NCBI GenBank assembly: GCA_002342415.1
Contig: DDPY01000056.1
Coordinates: 39,404-103,403 of the forward strand
Origin: Prevotella sp. UBA2456
GTDB taxonomy: Bacteria; Bacteroidota; Bacteroidia; Bacteroidales; Bacteroidaceae
Reading direction: 5' to 3'
DNA length: 64,000 nt
The position numbers and the translations under genes were made by a program. Positions 49,329 through 58,337 of this stretch are shown piece after piece. Every line of letters starts with the position of its first letter. Position 1 is the first letter of the stretch. The notes beneath the pieces are model-generated. The model was not told the DNA's origin. It saw only the letters and a list, made by a program, of their open reading frames with translations, and searched no databases.

Positions 49329-50242
49329 TGTTCAGGAAACTGTTGATAGATGCGCAGTCCGAACGTCTGAGCCTCCGAGTAGGCTTCTTCCATGATTTCC
49401 GAGATAATCTCCTCGAAGGCGGGCATCGTCTGTTCATCGAGCCAAAACACAAACTCCAGAGGCAGTCCTGTGGGGGTGGCATCCAACTGGTGCACCATGA
49501 TGATGCTCTCCTTCAGCACGCGCGGATGCTGCCGGAGCCACTGCTCCATGTGTTGGCGATAGCGGGTCAGGTTGACCACTCCGTCACCATCCTTTCCAAT
49601 GCTACGGAAGTCGATATAGAACTTGCGCACCACCTTGCGCCCCTTGTTCTCCACCATTCCCTTCCAGTTCTGGAACGATCCGTCTACCAACGACTGGGGC
49701 GAGATGGTCACGATGGTGTTGTCGAAGTTGCGCACTTTTACCGTGGTGAGCATAATCTCCTCCACGATGCCGTCGATGCCGGCATGCGTCACCGTGATGC
49801 GGTCGCCCACGCTTAGCATGTTGTTGGATGTGAGTCGGATGCCAGCCACCAGTCCCTTGATGGTGTCCTGAAAGGCCAGCATCAGGATAGCCGATGCAGC
49901 ACCCAGTCCGGCTATCAGTGTCGACGGGTCCTTGTCCAATACGATGGCAATGACCACGATGACCGCAATGAAGATCAGCACTATCTTCAGCACGCTGATA
50001 AACGAGTTGAGATACTGCTGGTGAGGCAGTTTGTGCTGCTCGCCCAGGGCACGGAACGAGTTGGCGAAGCTTATCAGCAGCCAGGTGGTGACAATCGTCA
50101 TATAGATGGCTGTCACACGGTGTACAATATTATAGACCTTCGGATAGTCTCCCAACATGGAAGGCAGGAAGTTCCACACCAATGCCGAGGGTATGACCAC
50201 GCATACCACTATCAGCAAAATGTATTTAGTCAGTTTTCCCAT
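49325..50242 (-). CDS. MscS-type small-conductance mechanosensitive channel
   Basis: 305 residues from ATG at 50242 (MGKLTKYILL); a tandem ATG at 50245 is equally possible. Three membrane helices; pore helix TM3 near 123-150 (TLIAGLGAASAILMLAFQDTIKGLVAGIRL) with the Ala/Gly pattern of MscS; then the beta domain (NMLSVGDRITVTHAGIDGIVEEIMLTTVKVRNFDNTIVTISPQSL). Protects against hypoosmotic shock. Overlaps dacB by 17 nt at its start and mutY by 4 nt at its end. Confidence 0.9.
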   Translation of the reverse strand: MGKLTKYILLIVVCVVIPSALVWNFLPSMLGDYPKVYNIVHRVTAIYMTIVTTWLLISFANSFRALGEQHKLPHQQYLNSFISVLKIVLIFIAVIVVIAIVLDKDPSTLIAGLGAASAILMLAFQDTIKGLVAGIRLTSNNMLSVGDRITVTHAGIDGIVEEIMLTTVKVRNFDNTIVTISPQSLVDGSFQNWKGMVENKGRKVVRKFYIDFRSIGKDGDGVVNLTRYRQHMEQWLRQHPRVLKESIIMVHQLDATPTGLPLEFVFWLDEQTMPAFEEIISEIMEEAYSEAQTFGLRIYQQFPEQ

Positions 50243-51404
50243 CATATTCACATAACACTTTGCAGACACGATCCTGGAAAGCCCGTCCTGTGGCATTCCT
50301 CATCACGCCCTGATTGATTATGGCGAAGCATAGCTGGTGGCCACCGGCAGTCGTGCAGTAGCCTGCCAGCGACGAAATGCCCGTCAACGTGCCCGTTTTG
50401 GCCTGTACGTTACCTTGCGCCCGTGTTCCCCGCATGCGGTCCTTCAGCGTACCGTCGACACCGGCAATGGGCAGTGTCGGCAGCAGGACGTTCCTGATTG
50501 CCGGTGTCTGCCAGGCATAGCGTAGCATGCGGCACAGCAGTTCCACCGACACATAGTTATAGAGCGAGAGTCCCGACCCGTCGGCTACCTTATAGGGATA
50601 GTGTCCTAAGCCCAATCGGGCAAAGAGGCGCTTGGTGATGTCGCGGCTGTCACGGGCTCGCGCCACCCCCTTCTTCGCCGAGGCTGCCGTCTGGTAGAAC
50701 ATCGACTCCGCATAGAAGTTGTCGCTCATCTTCATCATGCGGTCCATCACCAGTCCGATGTTGTGCTTGCAGGTACACACCATCCGCGCATTCTGTGGCG
50801 TGCGACCCTCCACCAGCTGCACCCGTTCGAGGTTGATGCCGGCACGCGCCACCTCCTCGGCAAAGGTCTGGAGGAAGATGTTCTTCCGCCCTATGGTCAG
50901 CGCCCGCAGCATCGGGTTGTCATCGTCCCAGCACCACCCCTCGCCATAGTCCTGCGCTTCCTTCATCGTGCCGTCGGCCACCAGCAGTCCTTGAATGCTG
51001 TCGATGCCCATCCGCTGCACACAGCCCGCCATCAGCGCCACGTCGTCCACCGTCAGCGTAGGGTCGAAGCCGCCCACGCAGTAGACGTTGCCTATCAGCG
51101 TATGCCCCACGATGTCGCCCGTGTAGCAGATGCGCGTCTGGAAGTCGTAGTCGGCCCCCAGCTGGTCGAGGGCTGTGATGGCGGTAACCACCTTCATACA
51201 CGAGGCAGGACGCATCAGCTGCTTGTGGTTGCACGTATAAAGGGTTGAGTCGGCAGTGAGGTCGTAAACCATCACACCCACCTGCGAGGTTTCAAACATG
51301 GGGTCTCTCAACAGCGAGTCCAACCGGATGCTCAGGCTGTCTTGCGCTGCCGACGGGACACATAAGACCCCTATCAGAAGAATAAAATAATAGAGTCTAC
51401 GCAT
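50226..51404 (-). CDS. dacB: D-alanyl-D-alanine carboxypeptidase (PBP4, S13 family)
   Basis: Trims peptidoglycan stem peptides in the periplasm. 392 residues from ATG at 51404 (MRRLYYFILLIGVLC, signal peptide). The three catalytic motifs are present: SCMK (SxxK, residues 81-84 area), SDN within MKMSDNFYAE, and AKTGTLTG (KTG). Shorter than E. coli DacB (477), consistent with a reduced middle domain as in other Bacteroidota. An in-frame TTG upstream falls in the -7 box and is not a start. Confidence 0.92.
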   Translation of the reverse strand: MRRLYYFILLIGVLCVPSAAQDSLSIRLDSLLRDPMFETSQVGVMVYDLTADSTLYTCNHKQLMRPASCMKVVTAITALDQLGADYDFQTRICYTGDIVGHTLIGNVYCVGGFDPTLTVDDVALMAGCVQRMGIDSIQGLLVADGTMKEAQDYGEGWCWDDDNPMLRALTIGRKNIFLQTFAEEVARAGINLERVQLVEGRTPQNARMVCTCKHNIGLVMDRMMKMSDNFYAESMFYQTAASAKKGVARARDSRDITKRLFARLGLGHYPYKVADGSGLSLYNYVSVELLCRMLRYAWQTPAIRNVLLPTLPIAGVDGTLKDRMRGTRAQGNVQAKTGTLTGISSLAGYCTTAGGHQLCFAIINQGVMRNATGRAFQDRVCKVLCEYDGKTD

Positions 51405-51414
51405 AATTTGTGTG

Positions 51415-51422
51415 CAAAGATA
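51415..51422 (-). promoter_or_regulatory. -7 box of dacB
   Basis: Minus strand TATCTTTG, only 10 nt from the ATG at 51404, so the dacB transcript is essentially leaderless. Confidence 0.65.
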
Positions 51423-51466
51423 CAAAAAAGTTTAGAGTTTAGGGGGCGCAGTTTAAAGAAATTTTG

Positions 51467-51474
51467 TAACTTTG
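51467..51474 (+). promoter_or_regulatory. -7 box of nadB
   Basis: TAACTTTG, 20 bp before the ATG at 51495. No TTTG at the -33 position. Confidence 0.65.
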
Positions 51475-51494
51475 CGCCCAAATAGCTTAAAAAC

Positions 51495-53084
51495 ATGGTT
51501 TACAAGTACGATTTCCTTATCATCGGAGCAGGTGTAGCCGGCATGAGCTACGCCCTCAAAGTGGCTCGCGCCAAGAAAGGCCGCGTCTGCATGATCTGCA
51601 AGGCCGGCCTCGACGAAGCCAACACCTCGTTTGCCCAGGGCGGCGTAGCCTCAGTGACCAACCTCAAGGTCGACACCTTCGACAAGCATATTGCCGACAC
51701 CATTATCGCCGGCGACTACATCTCCGACCGCCAGGCCGTCGAGCAGGTAGTGCGCCGTGCTCCTGCGCAAATCAAGGAGCTGGTCGACTGGGGTGTCCAG
51801 TTCGACAAGAACGAGCAGGGCGACTTCGACCTGCACCGCGAGGGCGGCCACTCCGAGTTCCGCATCCTGCACCATGCCGACGACACAGGAGCCGAGATTC
51901 AGCGCGGGCTGATGGAAGCCGTCCGCCAATGCCCTGACATCGACATCAAGGAGCAGCACTTTGCCGTAGAGATTATCACCCAGCACCATCTGGGTGTCCG
52001 CGTCACCCGCCGCTCGCCCAACATCCAGTGCTATGGGGCCTACGTGCTGAACCCCGAGACCCAGAAGGTAGACACCTATCTCTCGAAAGTCACCGTCATG
52101 TGTACCGGCGGCTGCGGAGCCGTCTACCTGACCACCTCCAATCCCGTCATCGCCACCGGCGACGGCATCGCCATGGTCTATCGCGCCAAGGGCACCGTAG
52201 CCGACATGGAGTTCGTACAGTTCCATCCCACCGTGCTGCACAATCCCCAGGAGACCCATCCCGCCTACCTCATCACCGAGGCCATGCGCGGCTACGGCGG
52301 TATTCTGAAACTGCCCAACGGCGAGACCTTCATGGAGAAGTACGACGAGCGACTGTCATTGGCACCCCGCGACATCGTGGCCCGTGCCATTGATAAGGAG
52401 ATGAAGATCCACGGACTCGATCACGTCTGCCTCGATGTCACCCACAAAGACCCTGAGGAGACGCGCCACCACTTCCCCAACATCTACCAGAAGTGCCTCT
52501 CCATAGGCATCGACATCACCACCGACTATATCCCCGTTCGCCCGGCAGCCCACTATATGTGCGGAGGCATCAAGGTCGACCTCAACGGACAGTCCTCCAT
52601 CCAGCGCCTCTATGCCTTGGGCGAATGCTCGTGTACCGGACTGCACGGCGGCAACCGCCTGGCCAGCAACTCGCTCATCGAGGCCGTCGTCTATGCCGAT
52701 GCCGCCGCCAAGGACTCGCTGGCACATGTCGACCTCTACGACTGGAACGAGCAGGTGCCCGAATGGAACGACGAAGGCACGATGACCAACGAGGAGAAAG
52801 TGCTCATCACGCAGAGCGTCAAGGAGGTCAACCAGATTATGTCCAACTACGTAGGCATCGTTCGCAGCGACCTGCGCCTGCACCGCGCCTGGGACCGTCT
52901 GGACATGCTCTACGAGGAGACCGAGCGACTCTTCAAGCGAGTAAAGGCCTCGCGCGACATCTGCGAGCTGCGCAACATGATCAACGTGGGCTATCTCATC
53001 ACCCGCTGGGCCCTGGAGCGCAAGGAGTGCCGCGGCCTACACTTCACCACCGACTATCCTCTGCACGCCTACGATAAAAAATAG
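51495..53084 (+). CDS. nadB: L-aspartate oxidase
   Basis: FAD enzyme oxidising aspartate to iminoaspartate for NAD synthesis. 529 residues. FAD-binding start YDFLIIGAGVAGMSYALKVA (5-24), then NTSFAQGGVASV, HREGGHSEFRILHHADDTG, AHYMCGGIKVDLNGQSSIQRLYALGECSCTGLHGGNRLASNSLIE (near 350-395) and a helical C-terminal domain. Active-site Arg/His residues conserved. Monocistronic; nadA and nadC are not adjacent. Confidence 0.95.
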   Translation: MVYKYDFLIIGAGVAGMSYALKVARAKKGRVCMICKAGLDEANTSFAQGGVASVTNLKVDTFDKHIADTIIAGDYISDRQAVEQVVRRAPAQIKELVDWGVQFDKNEQGDFDLHREGGHSEFRILHHADDTGAEIQRGLMEAVRQCPDIDIKEQHFAVEIITQHHLGVRVTRRSPNIQCYGAYVLNPETQKVDTYLSKVTVMCTGGCGAVYLTTSNPVIATGDGIAMVYRAKGTVADMEFVQFHPTVLHNPQETHPAYLITEAMRGYGGILKLPNGETFMEKYDERLSLAPRDIVARAIDKEMKIHGLDHVCLDVTHKDPEETRHHFPNIYQKCLSIGIDITTDYIPVRPAAHYMCGGIKVDLNGQSSIQRLYALGECSCTGLHGGNRLASNSLIEAVVYADAAAKDSLAHVDLYDWNEQVPEWNDEGTMTNEEKVLITQSVKEVNQIMSNYVGIVRSDLRLHRAWDRLDMLYEETERLFKRVKASRDICELRNMINVGYLITRWALERKECRGLHFTTDYPLHAYDKK

Positions 53085-53112
53085 ACAAGGCAATTAGCCC
53101 CCAAAATACGGT

Positions 53113-53166
53113 GAGTCAACTCGATTCATCGTTTGAGTCGACTCATTTGATGATTTGAGTCGACTC
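53113..53166. repeat. Three palindromes at 22-bp spacing
   Basis: GAGTCAACTC (53113), GAGTCGACTC (53135) and GAGTCGACTC (53157) start exactly 22 bp apart between nadB and the ABC permease genes, with A/T-rich 12-bp spacers (ATTTGATGATTT in the middle). Confidence 0.85.
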
Positions 53167-53259
53167 AATTGTATTAAGCCGTCATAAGAAGAAAAGAATA
53201 ATCCTTACAAGAATCAGCTATTGGCCTATCTTGCTGAGCAAAAAACGAAGGCGTGACAG

Positions 53260-54525
53260 CTATTGTGCGGCTGTATCTTTCTGGTTCTGGCGGGCTTCGC
53301 GGTTGTGGCGGAGGAAGCGCAGACGCTCCATCGCATAACGGCGGGCATCGGTGAACTGGAAGCGATAGACACAAAGGGTTATCACAAAATAGCTGACGGC
53401 CTGTATCCAGAGAATGCGATACTCGGGCATGATGTCATAGAAGTCGGCACCCATGGAGTTAAGCCGTATAAAGGCACGCGCTCCGAATGTGGAGGGAAAG
53501 AGCCACGACACGCCTTGCCACATGCCGGGAATATTGGACTGCGGCCAGGAGGCTCCAGTCATGAACAGCAGGGGTACACTGATGAAGACCACGAGGAGCA
53601 TCACATTCTCGCGATACTTTACCATACACGATACCATCATACCGAAGAAGATGCAGGCGAGGATGTAAGGCAGCATCAACTGGCAAAGCGACTGCCAGGT
53701 GGCGAGCTGCGGGAAATGGAACAGCCGCGGAACACCTGCCGAGAGCCATGCTGCCATCACGATGAAAATCATGAAATAGCAGAGCGACTTGCCCAAGACG
53801 ATGGACAAGGTATGCTGATAGCGGGGATCGCCGATGGGGATCAGGTTACGATAGGGATTCTCATCGCGGGCAGTACCGGCTGAGAGCCCGATACCCAACA
53901 CTAAGGTCTGCTGCAGAATCAGCATCAGCACAGCAGGCAACACACCAGAGCCATAGCCTCCTGCGGGGCTGAAGATAGGCACATCATCATAGTCGAGCGG
54001 ACGGGTAGAGATAGCCTCCTCACGGGCAGTATAGCGACCACCCACCTGTTTCTTGATCTTGGTTCCCATCTCCATCGTTACCACCTGGGCGGTCTGGAAG
54101 ATAGCCTTATAGGTAAGCATGAGGCTCATGTCACAATAGACGCTGACAACCCCCTGTCGCAAGCCGTAGGTGTCGGCCTCGAATGAGCTGGGTATGAGAT
54201 AAATTCCTTTCACCAACTGTCGACTGACGAGCGACTTTGCCTCGTCAAGATCCTGAGCATAATACTTAATATGCACATCGGGCGAGGCATCGCACATGCG
54301 GATAAACTGGCGCGAGAGCTGCGAGTGCGACTGGTCGACCACACACACGGGAACCTCGCGCACCACCTCGTTATTATATATCCACGAATAGAGCAACGGA
54401 TAGACCAACGGCACGACAATGAAGAAGATGATGACACCCTCGTCCTTGACAAGCCGCTCCATCTCCTTGCGCCAGATGTAACACACATCCTGCAGGCCCT
54501 GATATAGATTATGGAATATAGACAT
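53260..54525 (-). CDS. ABC-2 type transporter permease (second copy in operon)
   Basis: 421 residues: N-terminal cytoplasmic stretch, a first helix (GVIIFFIVVPLVYPLLYSWIY, 28-48), a large extracytoplasmic domain (about 50-220, YNNEVVREVPVCVVDQSHSQ, ISTRPLDYDDVPIFSPAGGYG) and five further helices to about 385, the YhhJ/YbhS type of drug or envelope exporter. The last gene of the TolC-HlyD-permease-permease operon; starts 17 nt inside its upstream homologue's end. No ATPase gene is present next to it. Confidence 0.88.
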   Translation of the reverse strand: MSIFHNLYQGLQDVCYIWRKEMERLVKDEGVIIFFIVVPLVYPLLYSWIYNNEVVREVPVCVVDQSHSQLSRQFIRMCDASPDVHIKYYAQDLDEAKSLVSRQLVKGIYLIPSSFEADTYGLRQGVVSVYCDMSLMLTYKAIFQTAQVVTMEMGTKIKKQVGGRYTAREEAISTRPLDYDDVPIFSPAGGYGSGVLPAVLMLILQQTLVLGIGLSAGTARDENPYRNLIPIGDPRYQHTLSIVLGKSLCYFMIFIVMAAWLSAGVPRLFHFPQLATWQSLCQLMLPYILACIFFGMMVSCMVKYRENVMLLVVFISVPLLFMTGASWPQSNIPGMWQGVSWLFPSTFGARAFIRLNSMGADFYDIMPEYRILWIQAVSYFVITLCVYRFQFTDARRYAMERLRFLRHNREARQNQKDTAAQ

Positions 54526-55678
54526 AGGTCAGCATTGCATTCTTAATCTTCTTAATTACCAGCCACGGCAGCAGCATAAAGGCTGCCAAGGCTGCAAAGT
54601 GGAACCACGCCTCAATGAGGTGGAATCCGTTGAACACACATATCTGGTACATCATCCAGTAATGACGAAGGGGGAACAGCCACGAGAGTGACTGCAGTGC
54701 ACCGTCCATTCCCATGACAGGGAAAGCCGAACCTGCCATCGAAATGCTGAGCACGGCCCATAGTGACGAGACACTCATCGACATGCGAAGCGAGGGCATG
54801 AGTCCGAAGGCAAAGATGCCGAAGCCCTGCGAGGCCAGCACCTGCATAGAGCCTAAGAGCACCAGCATCCAGGGGCTGCCCTGATGGGGGAAGCCCAGAT
54901 GAAAGAAGACATACCACTGATAGCCAAAGACGATAGCCAACCAGATGATGGTCTGCGGCAGGAACTTGCCCAACATGGCCACCCATATACGGTTGCCGGA
55001 CAGGGCAATCCACTCCTTAGAGGTGTTGAACTTGAACTCCGTACCTAAGGAATAGGAGGAAATGAGGAAGATGAACAGCATGATAATACCTGGAACCATG
55101 ACAGTACTCAGATAGATGTTATAGCTCATCCAGGGGTTGGCTATCTGGTGCAGGTCGACGCGGATGGGCTGCAGCACAGCCTGTATCTGCCGGTCGGTCA
55201 GTCCGCGGGCTCGCATGGTAGCCTGTCCGACGGCTGCGGAGCCGAGGGTCGAGATGGTCTTCATGTCCCTCATCAACATCGAGCCTGTAACCAGGGTGGT
55301 GTTGCTGTAATAGTAGGATATCTTGGGCTGGCGGCTGGCAAGCAGCTTCTCGGTAGTGCCCTTAGGGATATAGAGGAAGCCGTATATCTCGTTGCGCTGG
55401 ATGGCACGGCGAGCCTCGGTGACGCTGGGATAGCGGGCAACGACCTTCGAATACTGGAAACCGTCCAGCCGGCGTGTCAGCGAGCGCGACATGGAGGTAT
55501 TGTCAAGGTCGACCACACCGACAGGCAAATTGGTGGGTGTGCCATCTCTCATAATCGAGGTGAAGAAGAAAATCACCAGGACAGGAAACAACACCATGCA
55601 GAAGCGATAGATGTGGTTCTGCCGCAGAATGCGCAGCTCGCGCAGCATGATCTGATATATAATCCTCAGCGTTTCCAA
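54509..55678 (-). CDS. ABC-2 type transporter permease (first copy in operon)
   Basis: 389 residues of the same ABC-2 family: helix MVLFPVLVIFFFTSIMRDG (29-47), large periplasmic loop containing VVDLDNTSMSRSLTRRLDGF and a Ser/Thr-rich middle, then helices from about 190 (VPGIIMLFIFLISSYSLG) to the end. Paired with the downstream permease, giving the heterodimeric membrane part of an exporter. 24 bp after the HlyD gene. Confidence 0.88.
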   Translation of the reverse strand: METLRIIYQIMLRELRILRQNHIYRFCMVLFPVLVIFFFTSIMRDGTPTNLPVGVVDLDNTSMSRSLTRRLDGFQYSKVVARYPSVTEARRAIQRNEIYGFLYIPKGTTEKLLASRQPKISYYYSNTTLVTGSMLMRDMKTISTLGSAAVGQATMRARGLTDRQIQAVLQPIRVDLHQIANPWMSYNIYLSTVMVPGIIMLFIFLISSYSLGTEFKFNTSKEWIALSGNRIWVAMLGKFLPQTIIWLAIVFGYQWYVFFHLGFPHQGSPWMLVLLGSMQVLASQGFGIFAFGLMPSLRMSMSVSSLWAVLSISMAGSAFPVMGMDGALQSLSWLFPLRHYWMMYQICVFNGFHLIEAWFHFAALAAFMLLPWLVIKKIKNAMLTYVYIP

Positions 55679-55702
55679 ACTCTATATTCTAAGCAATACA
55701 CC

Positions 55703-56686
55703 TTATCTAATAATCAGACTCATTCCGGGACGCAGGCCGTCAAACGGCTCGACCGGACGCGCCTTGACCTCGAAGGTTTTCAGGTCGTACTGACCGTTGG
55801 CCTTGGTAGCCTTCCAGACTGCATACGAACCCATGTCCTTCATATAGTAGACCTTCATCTCGATCTCTTTATTAAAGGCAGGAACAAAAGCCTTAAAGGT
55901 CTTGCCTATCTCCATGCCGTTGAGCTGGTCCTCGCGCACATTGAACGTGCCCCACAGGTCACTCATCACAGCCACGTTCATAATAGGGCTGCCCGTACCT
56001 ACAAGTTCGCCCACCTTAGGGAAGACATCGGTGACCTCTCCTTCCATCTGGGCAGTCTGCACGGTCTCGTGAATATAACTGGTGACCTCCTGCACAGCAC
56101 CCTTGGCACGGCCCACCTGAGCGGCAGCAGCAAGCTTATCCTCGCGGCGGGCACCGTTACGAGCCATATCATACTGGCTCTCGGCAGCCTTACACTGAGC
56201 TTCCATAGCTTTGTAGCTGGCATAGACCTCATCGCGCTTCTGGGCACTGATAACACCCTCGTCGAAAAGGCGCTGGATACGCTGATACGACTTCTCGGCA
56301 ATCTCCAGACCCGCCTTGGCCTGCTGGAGCAAGTTGTACGCACCGCGTATCTGCTCCTCGCGGGCACCGTTCTGCGCCTTCAGTTCCAAAGCGGCGGCAG
56401 CATTCTCGGCACTCCGTGCCTGCTCCATCTTGGCACGCACCTCGGGGGCATCGAGGATGGCCAGCGTATCACCGACCTTCACGTAGTCGCCCTCCTTGAC
56501 GCGAATCTCAAGAATACGGCCGGGCACCTTGCTCGATACCCGATACTCAGTTACTTCGACCTGTCCCTGAATCAACTCGGGGTCGCGCCCCAGTGCAAAG
56601 AAACCGATCAAGGCCACAATGGCCACTGCTGCTGCAAATCCGATGATTGCATACAGGATGTTGTTATGTTGCGTTTTTGCTGACAT
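55703..56686 (-). CDS. HlyD-family membrane-fusion protein
   Basis: 327 residues: one N-terminal helix (11-31, LYAIIGFAAAVAIVALIGFFA), barrel-sandwich segment VTEYRVSSKVPGRILEIRVKEGDYVKVGDTLAILD (44-78), coiled-coil hairpin (85-190, AKMEQARSAENAAAALELK..) and the C-terminal half. Links the ABC-2 permeases to the TolC-like channel. Octamer repeats lie just upstream of its start. Confidence 0.9.
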   Translation of the reverse strand: MSAKTQHNNILYAIIGFAAAVAIVALIGFFALGRDPELIQGQVEVTEYRVSSKVPGRILEIRVKEGDYVKVGDTLAILDAPEVRAKMEQARSAENAAAALELKAQNGAREEQIRGAYNLLQQAKAGLEIAEKSYQRIQRLFDEGVISAQKRDEVYASYKAMEAQCKAAESQYDMARNGARREDKLAAAAQVGRAKGAVQEVTSYIHETVQTAQMEGEVTDVFPKVGELVGTGSPIMNVAVMSDLWGTFNVREDQLNGMEIGKTFKAFVPAFNKEIEMKVYYMKDMGSYAVWKATKANGQYDLKTFEVKARPVEPFDGLRPGMSLIIR

Positions 56687-56716
56687 CTTTGTATTTTTTT
56701 ATTGTTCTTTTTCTTT

Positions 56717-56756
56717 CGATATTCCGATAACTCGACATTTCGATATTCCGATTTCA
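56717..56756. repeat. Octamer array upstream of the HlyD gene
   Basis: CGATATTC, CGATAACT, CGACATTT, CGATATTC, CGATTTCA in 8-bp register in the spacer between the TolC-like and HlyD genes. Confidence 0.8.
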
Positions 56757-56764
56757 CCCGCCGG

Positions 56765-58300
56765 CTACTCAAGCGTGCCTAAGGCTTTTTGCAGGTTGAC
56801 CTGACTGAGCTTAACCTCTATCTCGGCATCGATCTTCTGCGACTGTGCCTGCAGCCAGGCAGTCTGCGCCTCCATGACAACAGTAGACGAGATGACACCC
56901 TCGCGGAAACCGAGATTGGCCGTACGCAGATTCTCATCGGCCTTAAGGACACTCGTCTGTGCCATCGTGAGTTTCTTGTTAGCCTCGTCAACACGGAAGG
57001 CACTCTGGTTCACCTGCAGCTCAATCTTTTCGCGTGCCTCTGCCATCTCAAGGTTGGCAATGGCGGTAGCACCCTTTGAGGCACGTACCTTATAGGCCAC
57101 GTCTCCCCAGTTCCAGATGGGTACGCGAACCAGTACGCCGACATTCCACACCCCGGATAACTTGCGTTCAAAACTGTTGAACAGGTTAGGGTTCGACACC
57201 GCGTAGCCACCAGTCAGAGCCACCATAGGCAGATTACCTGCCTTAAGGATATTGGTGAGCTGGCGGCTCATGTCGACCATGTTCTGCAATTGTTTCAGTT
57301 CCGGGCGCGACTGCTTCACCAACTCCATATCTACCTCGGGATGTATCTCGGTGATACCCAGATTGTCACTTTCCTCGTCGGCAAGCACCACCTTCTCATT
57401 GACAGGCAGACCACACAGCTGACAGAGCAGCATCTTAGAGAGCACCAAGCCGTCATCGACCTTGGTGAGTGCCATCTCAGCCTCGTTGACCTTGACGGAG
57501 ACGCTCAGTCCCTCGCTACGAGTGGCCACTCCCTCCTGAATCATTTTCTGTACATCGCCATCGAGTTTCTTGACCAAGTCGAGATAGCCCTGTGCTAACT
57601 TCTGCTTATGCCGCAACGACACCACCTGCCAATAAGCCTGGTCTATATTATATAAGGTAAGCTGCCGCCGCGCCTCTGCCGAGTTGGCAGCCAACTGTTC
57701 CCCGATATCGGCCATCTTGTTCATGGCAACAATGGCACCGCCCATGAAGACGGGCTGAGTGACCATCACAGCACCGGCAAACATGTTGCGCGTGTCGGTA
57801 TGGAAGGCATCGACAATCCTCTGGCCGAAGCCATTACCTATCTGGCCCATCTGGCCCAGCGTGGCCCCCATCTGTTGCTGCAAGGCTTCGGGAGTGATGC
57901 CCATAGTTCCAAGCGTCTGCCACACGCCCTGCGGCAACTGTCCCATAGCTTTGCCTGCCTCCTGACCAATACCAGATGCCAGATTGGAACCCAGATTCGA
58001 GAGGCTCTGCTTCTGGTCATCGCTCAAAATCGAGATTTCCTTGCTGGTCCACACGTAGCCACCCATTGCGCTCACATGCGGCAAGTATTTTGTACGTGCC
58101 GACTTGCGCAGGTTGGCTGCCACCTCCTGTTTGACCCGTGCCACGCTCATCTGCTTGTTGTTGCGGAGTGCCATAGCCCGGCAACTGTCAAGTGTCAACA
58201 GCTGTTGTGCCGAAACGGAGAAAGGCAAAAAGGTAAATAGGCAAATAGGTAGACACCTCTTCACCTGCCGGATTACCTGATTACTTGACTGTCTGTTCAT
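56765..58300 (-). CDS. TolC-family outer-membrane protein
   Basis: 511 residues from ATG at 58300 (MNRQSSNQVIRQ, signal peptide ending SVSAQ). LTLDSCRAMALRNNKQMSVARVKQEVAANLRKSARTKYLPHVSAMGGYVW is the classical first OEP helix; a Gly/Gln-rich insertion with LPQGVWQTLGTMGITPEALQ lies near 130-170; second OEP repeat from about 300. Exit channel for the HlyD/ABC-2 export operon it heads. Confidence 0.9.
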   Translation of the reverse strand: MNRQSSNQVIRQVKRCLPICLFTFLPFSVSAQQLLTLDSCRAMALRNNKQMSVARVKQEVAANLRKSARTKYLPHVSAMGGYVWTSKEISILSDDQKQSLSNLGSNLASGIGQEAGKAMGQLPQGVWQTLGTMGITPEALQQQMGATLGQMGQIGNGFGQRIVDAFHTDTRNMFAGAVMVTQPVFMGGAIVAMNKMADIGEQLAANSAEARRQLTLYNIDQAYWQVVSLRHKQKLAQGYLDLVKKLDGDVQKMIQEGVATRSEGLSVSVKVNEAEMALTKVDDGLVLSKMLLCQLCGLPVNEKVVLADEESDNLGITEIHPEVDMELVKQSRPELKQLQNMVDMSRQLTNILKAGNLPMVALTGGYAVSNPNLFNSFERKLSGVWNVGVLVRVPIWNWGDVAYKVRASKGATAIANLEMAEAREKIELQVNQSAFRVDEANKKLTMAQTSVLKADENLRTANLGFREGVISSTVVMEAQTAWLQAQSQKIDAEIEVKLSQVNLQKALGTLE

Positions 58301-58337
58301 TCGTCTATGAGTTAGATATTTTCGTTTCGAATATTCT

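Noticed and set aside
2324..53166. The 22-bp palindrome arrays as CRISPR
   Set aside because: Only three units each, repeats shorter than 20 bp, spacers of 3 to 12 bp, and no cas genes.
55148..56683. 511-codon plus-strand frame
   Set aside because: Mirrors the ABC-2 permease and HlyD genes on the minus strand; Leu/His/Gly-rich shadow translation without motifs.
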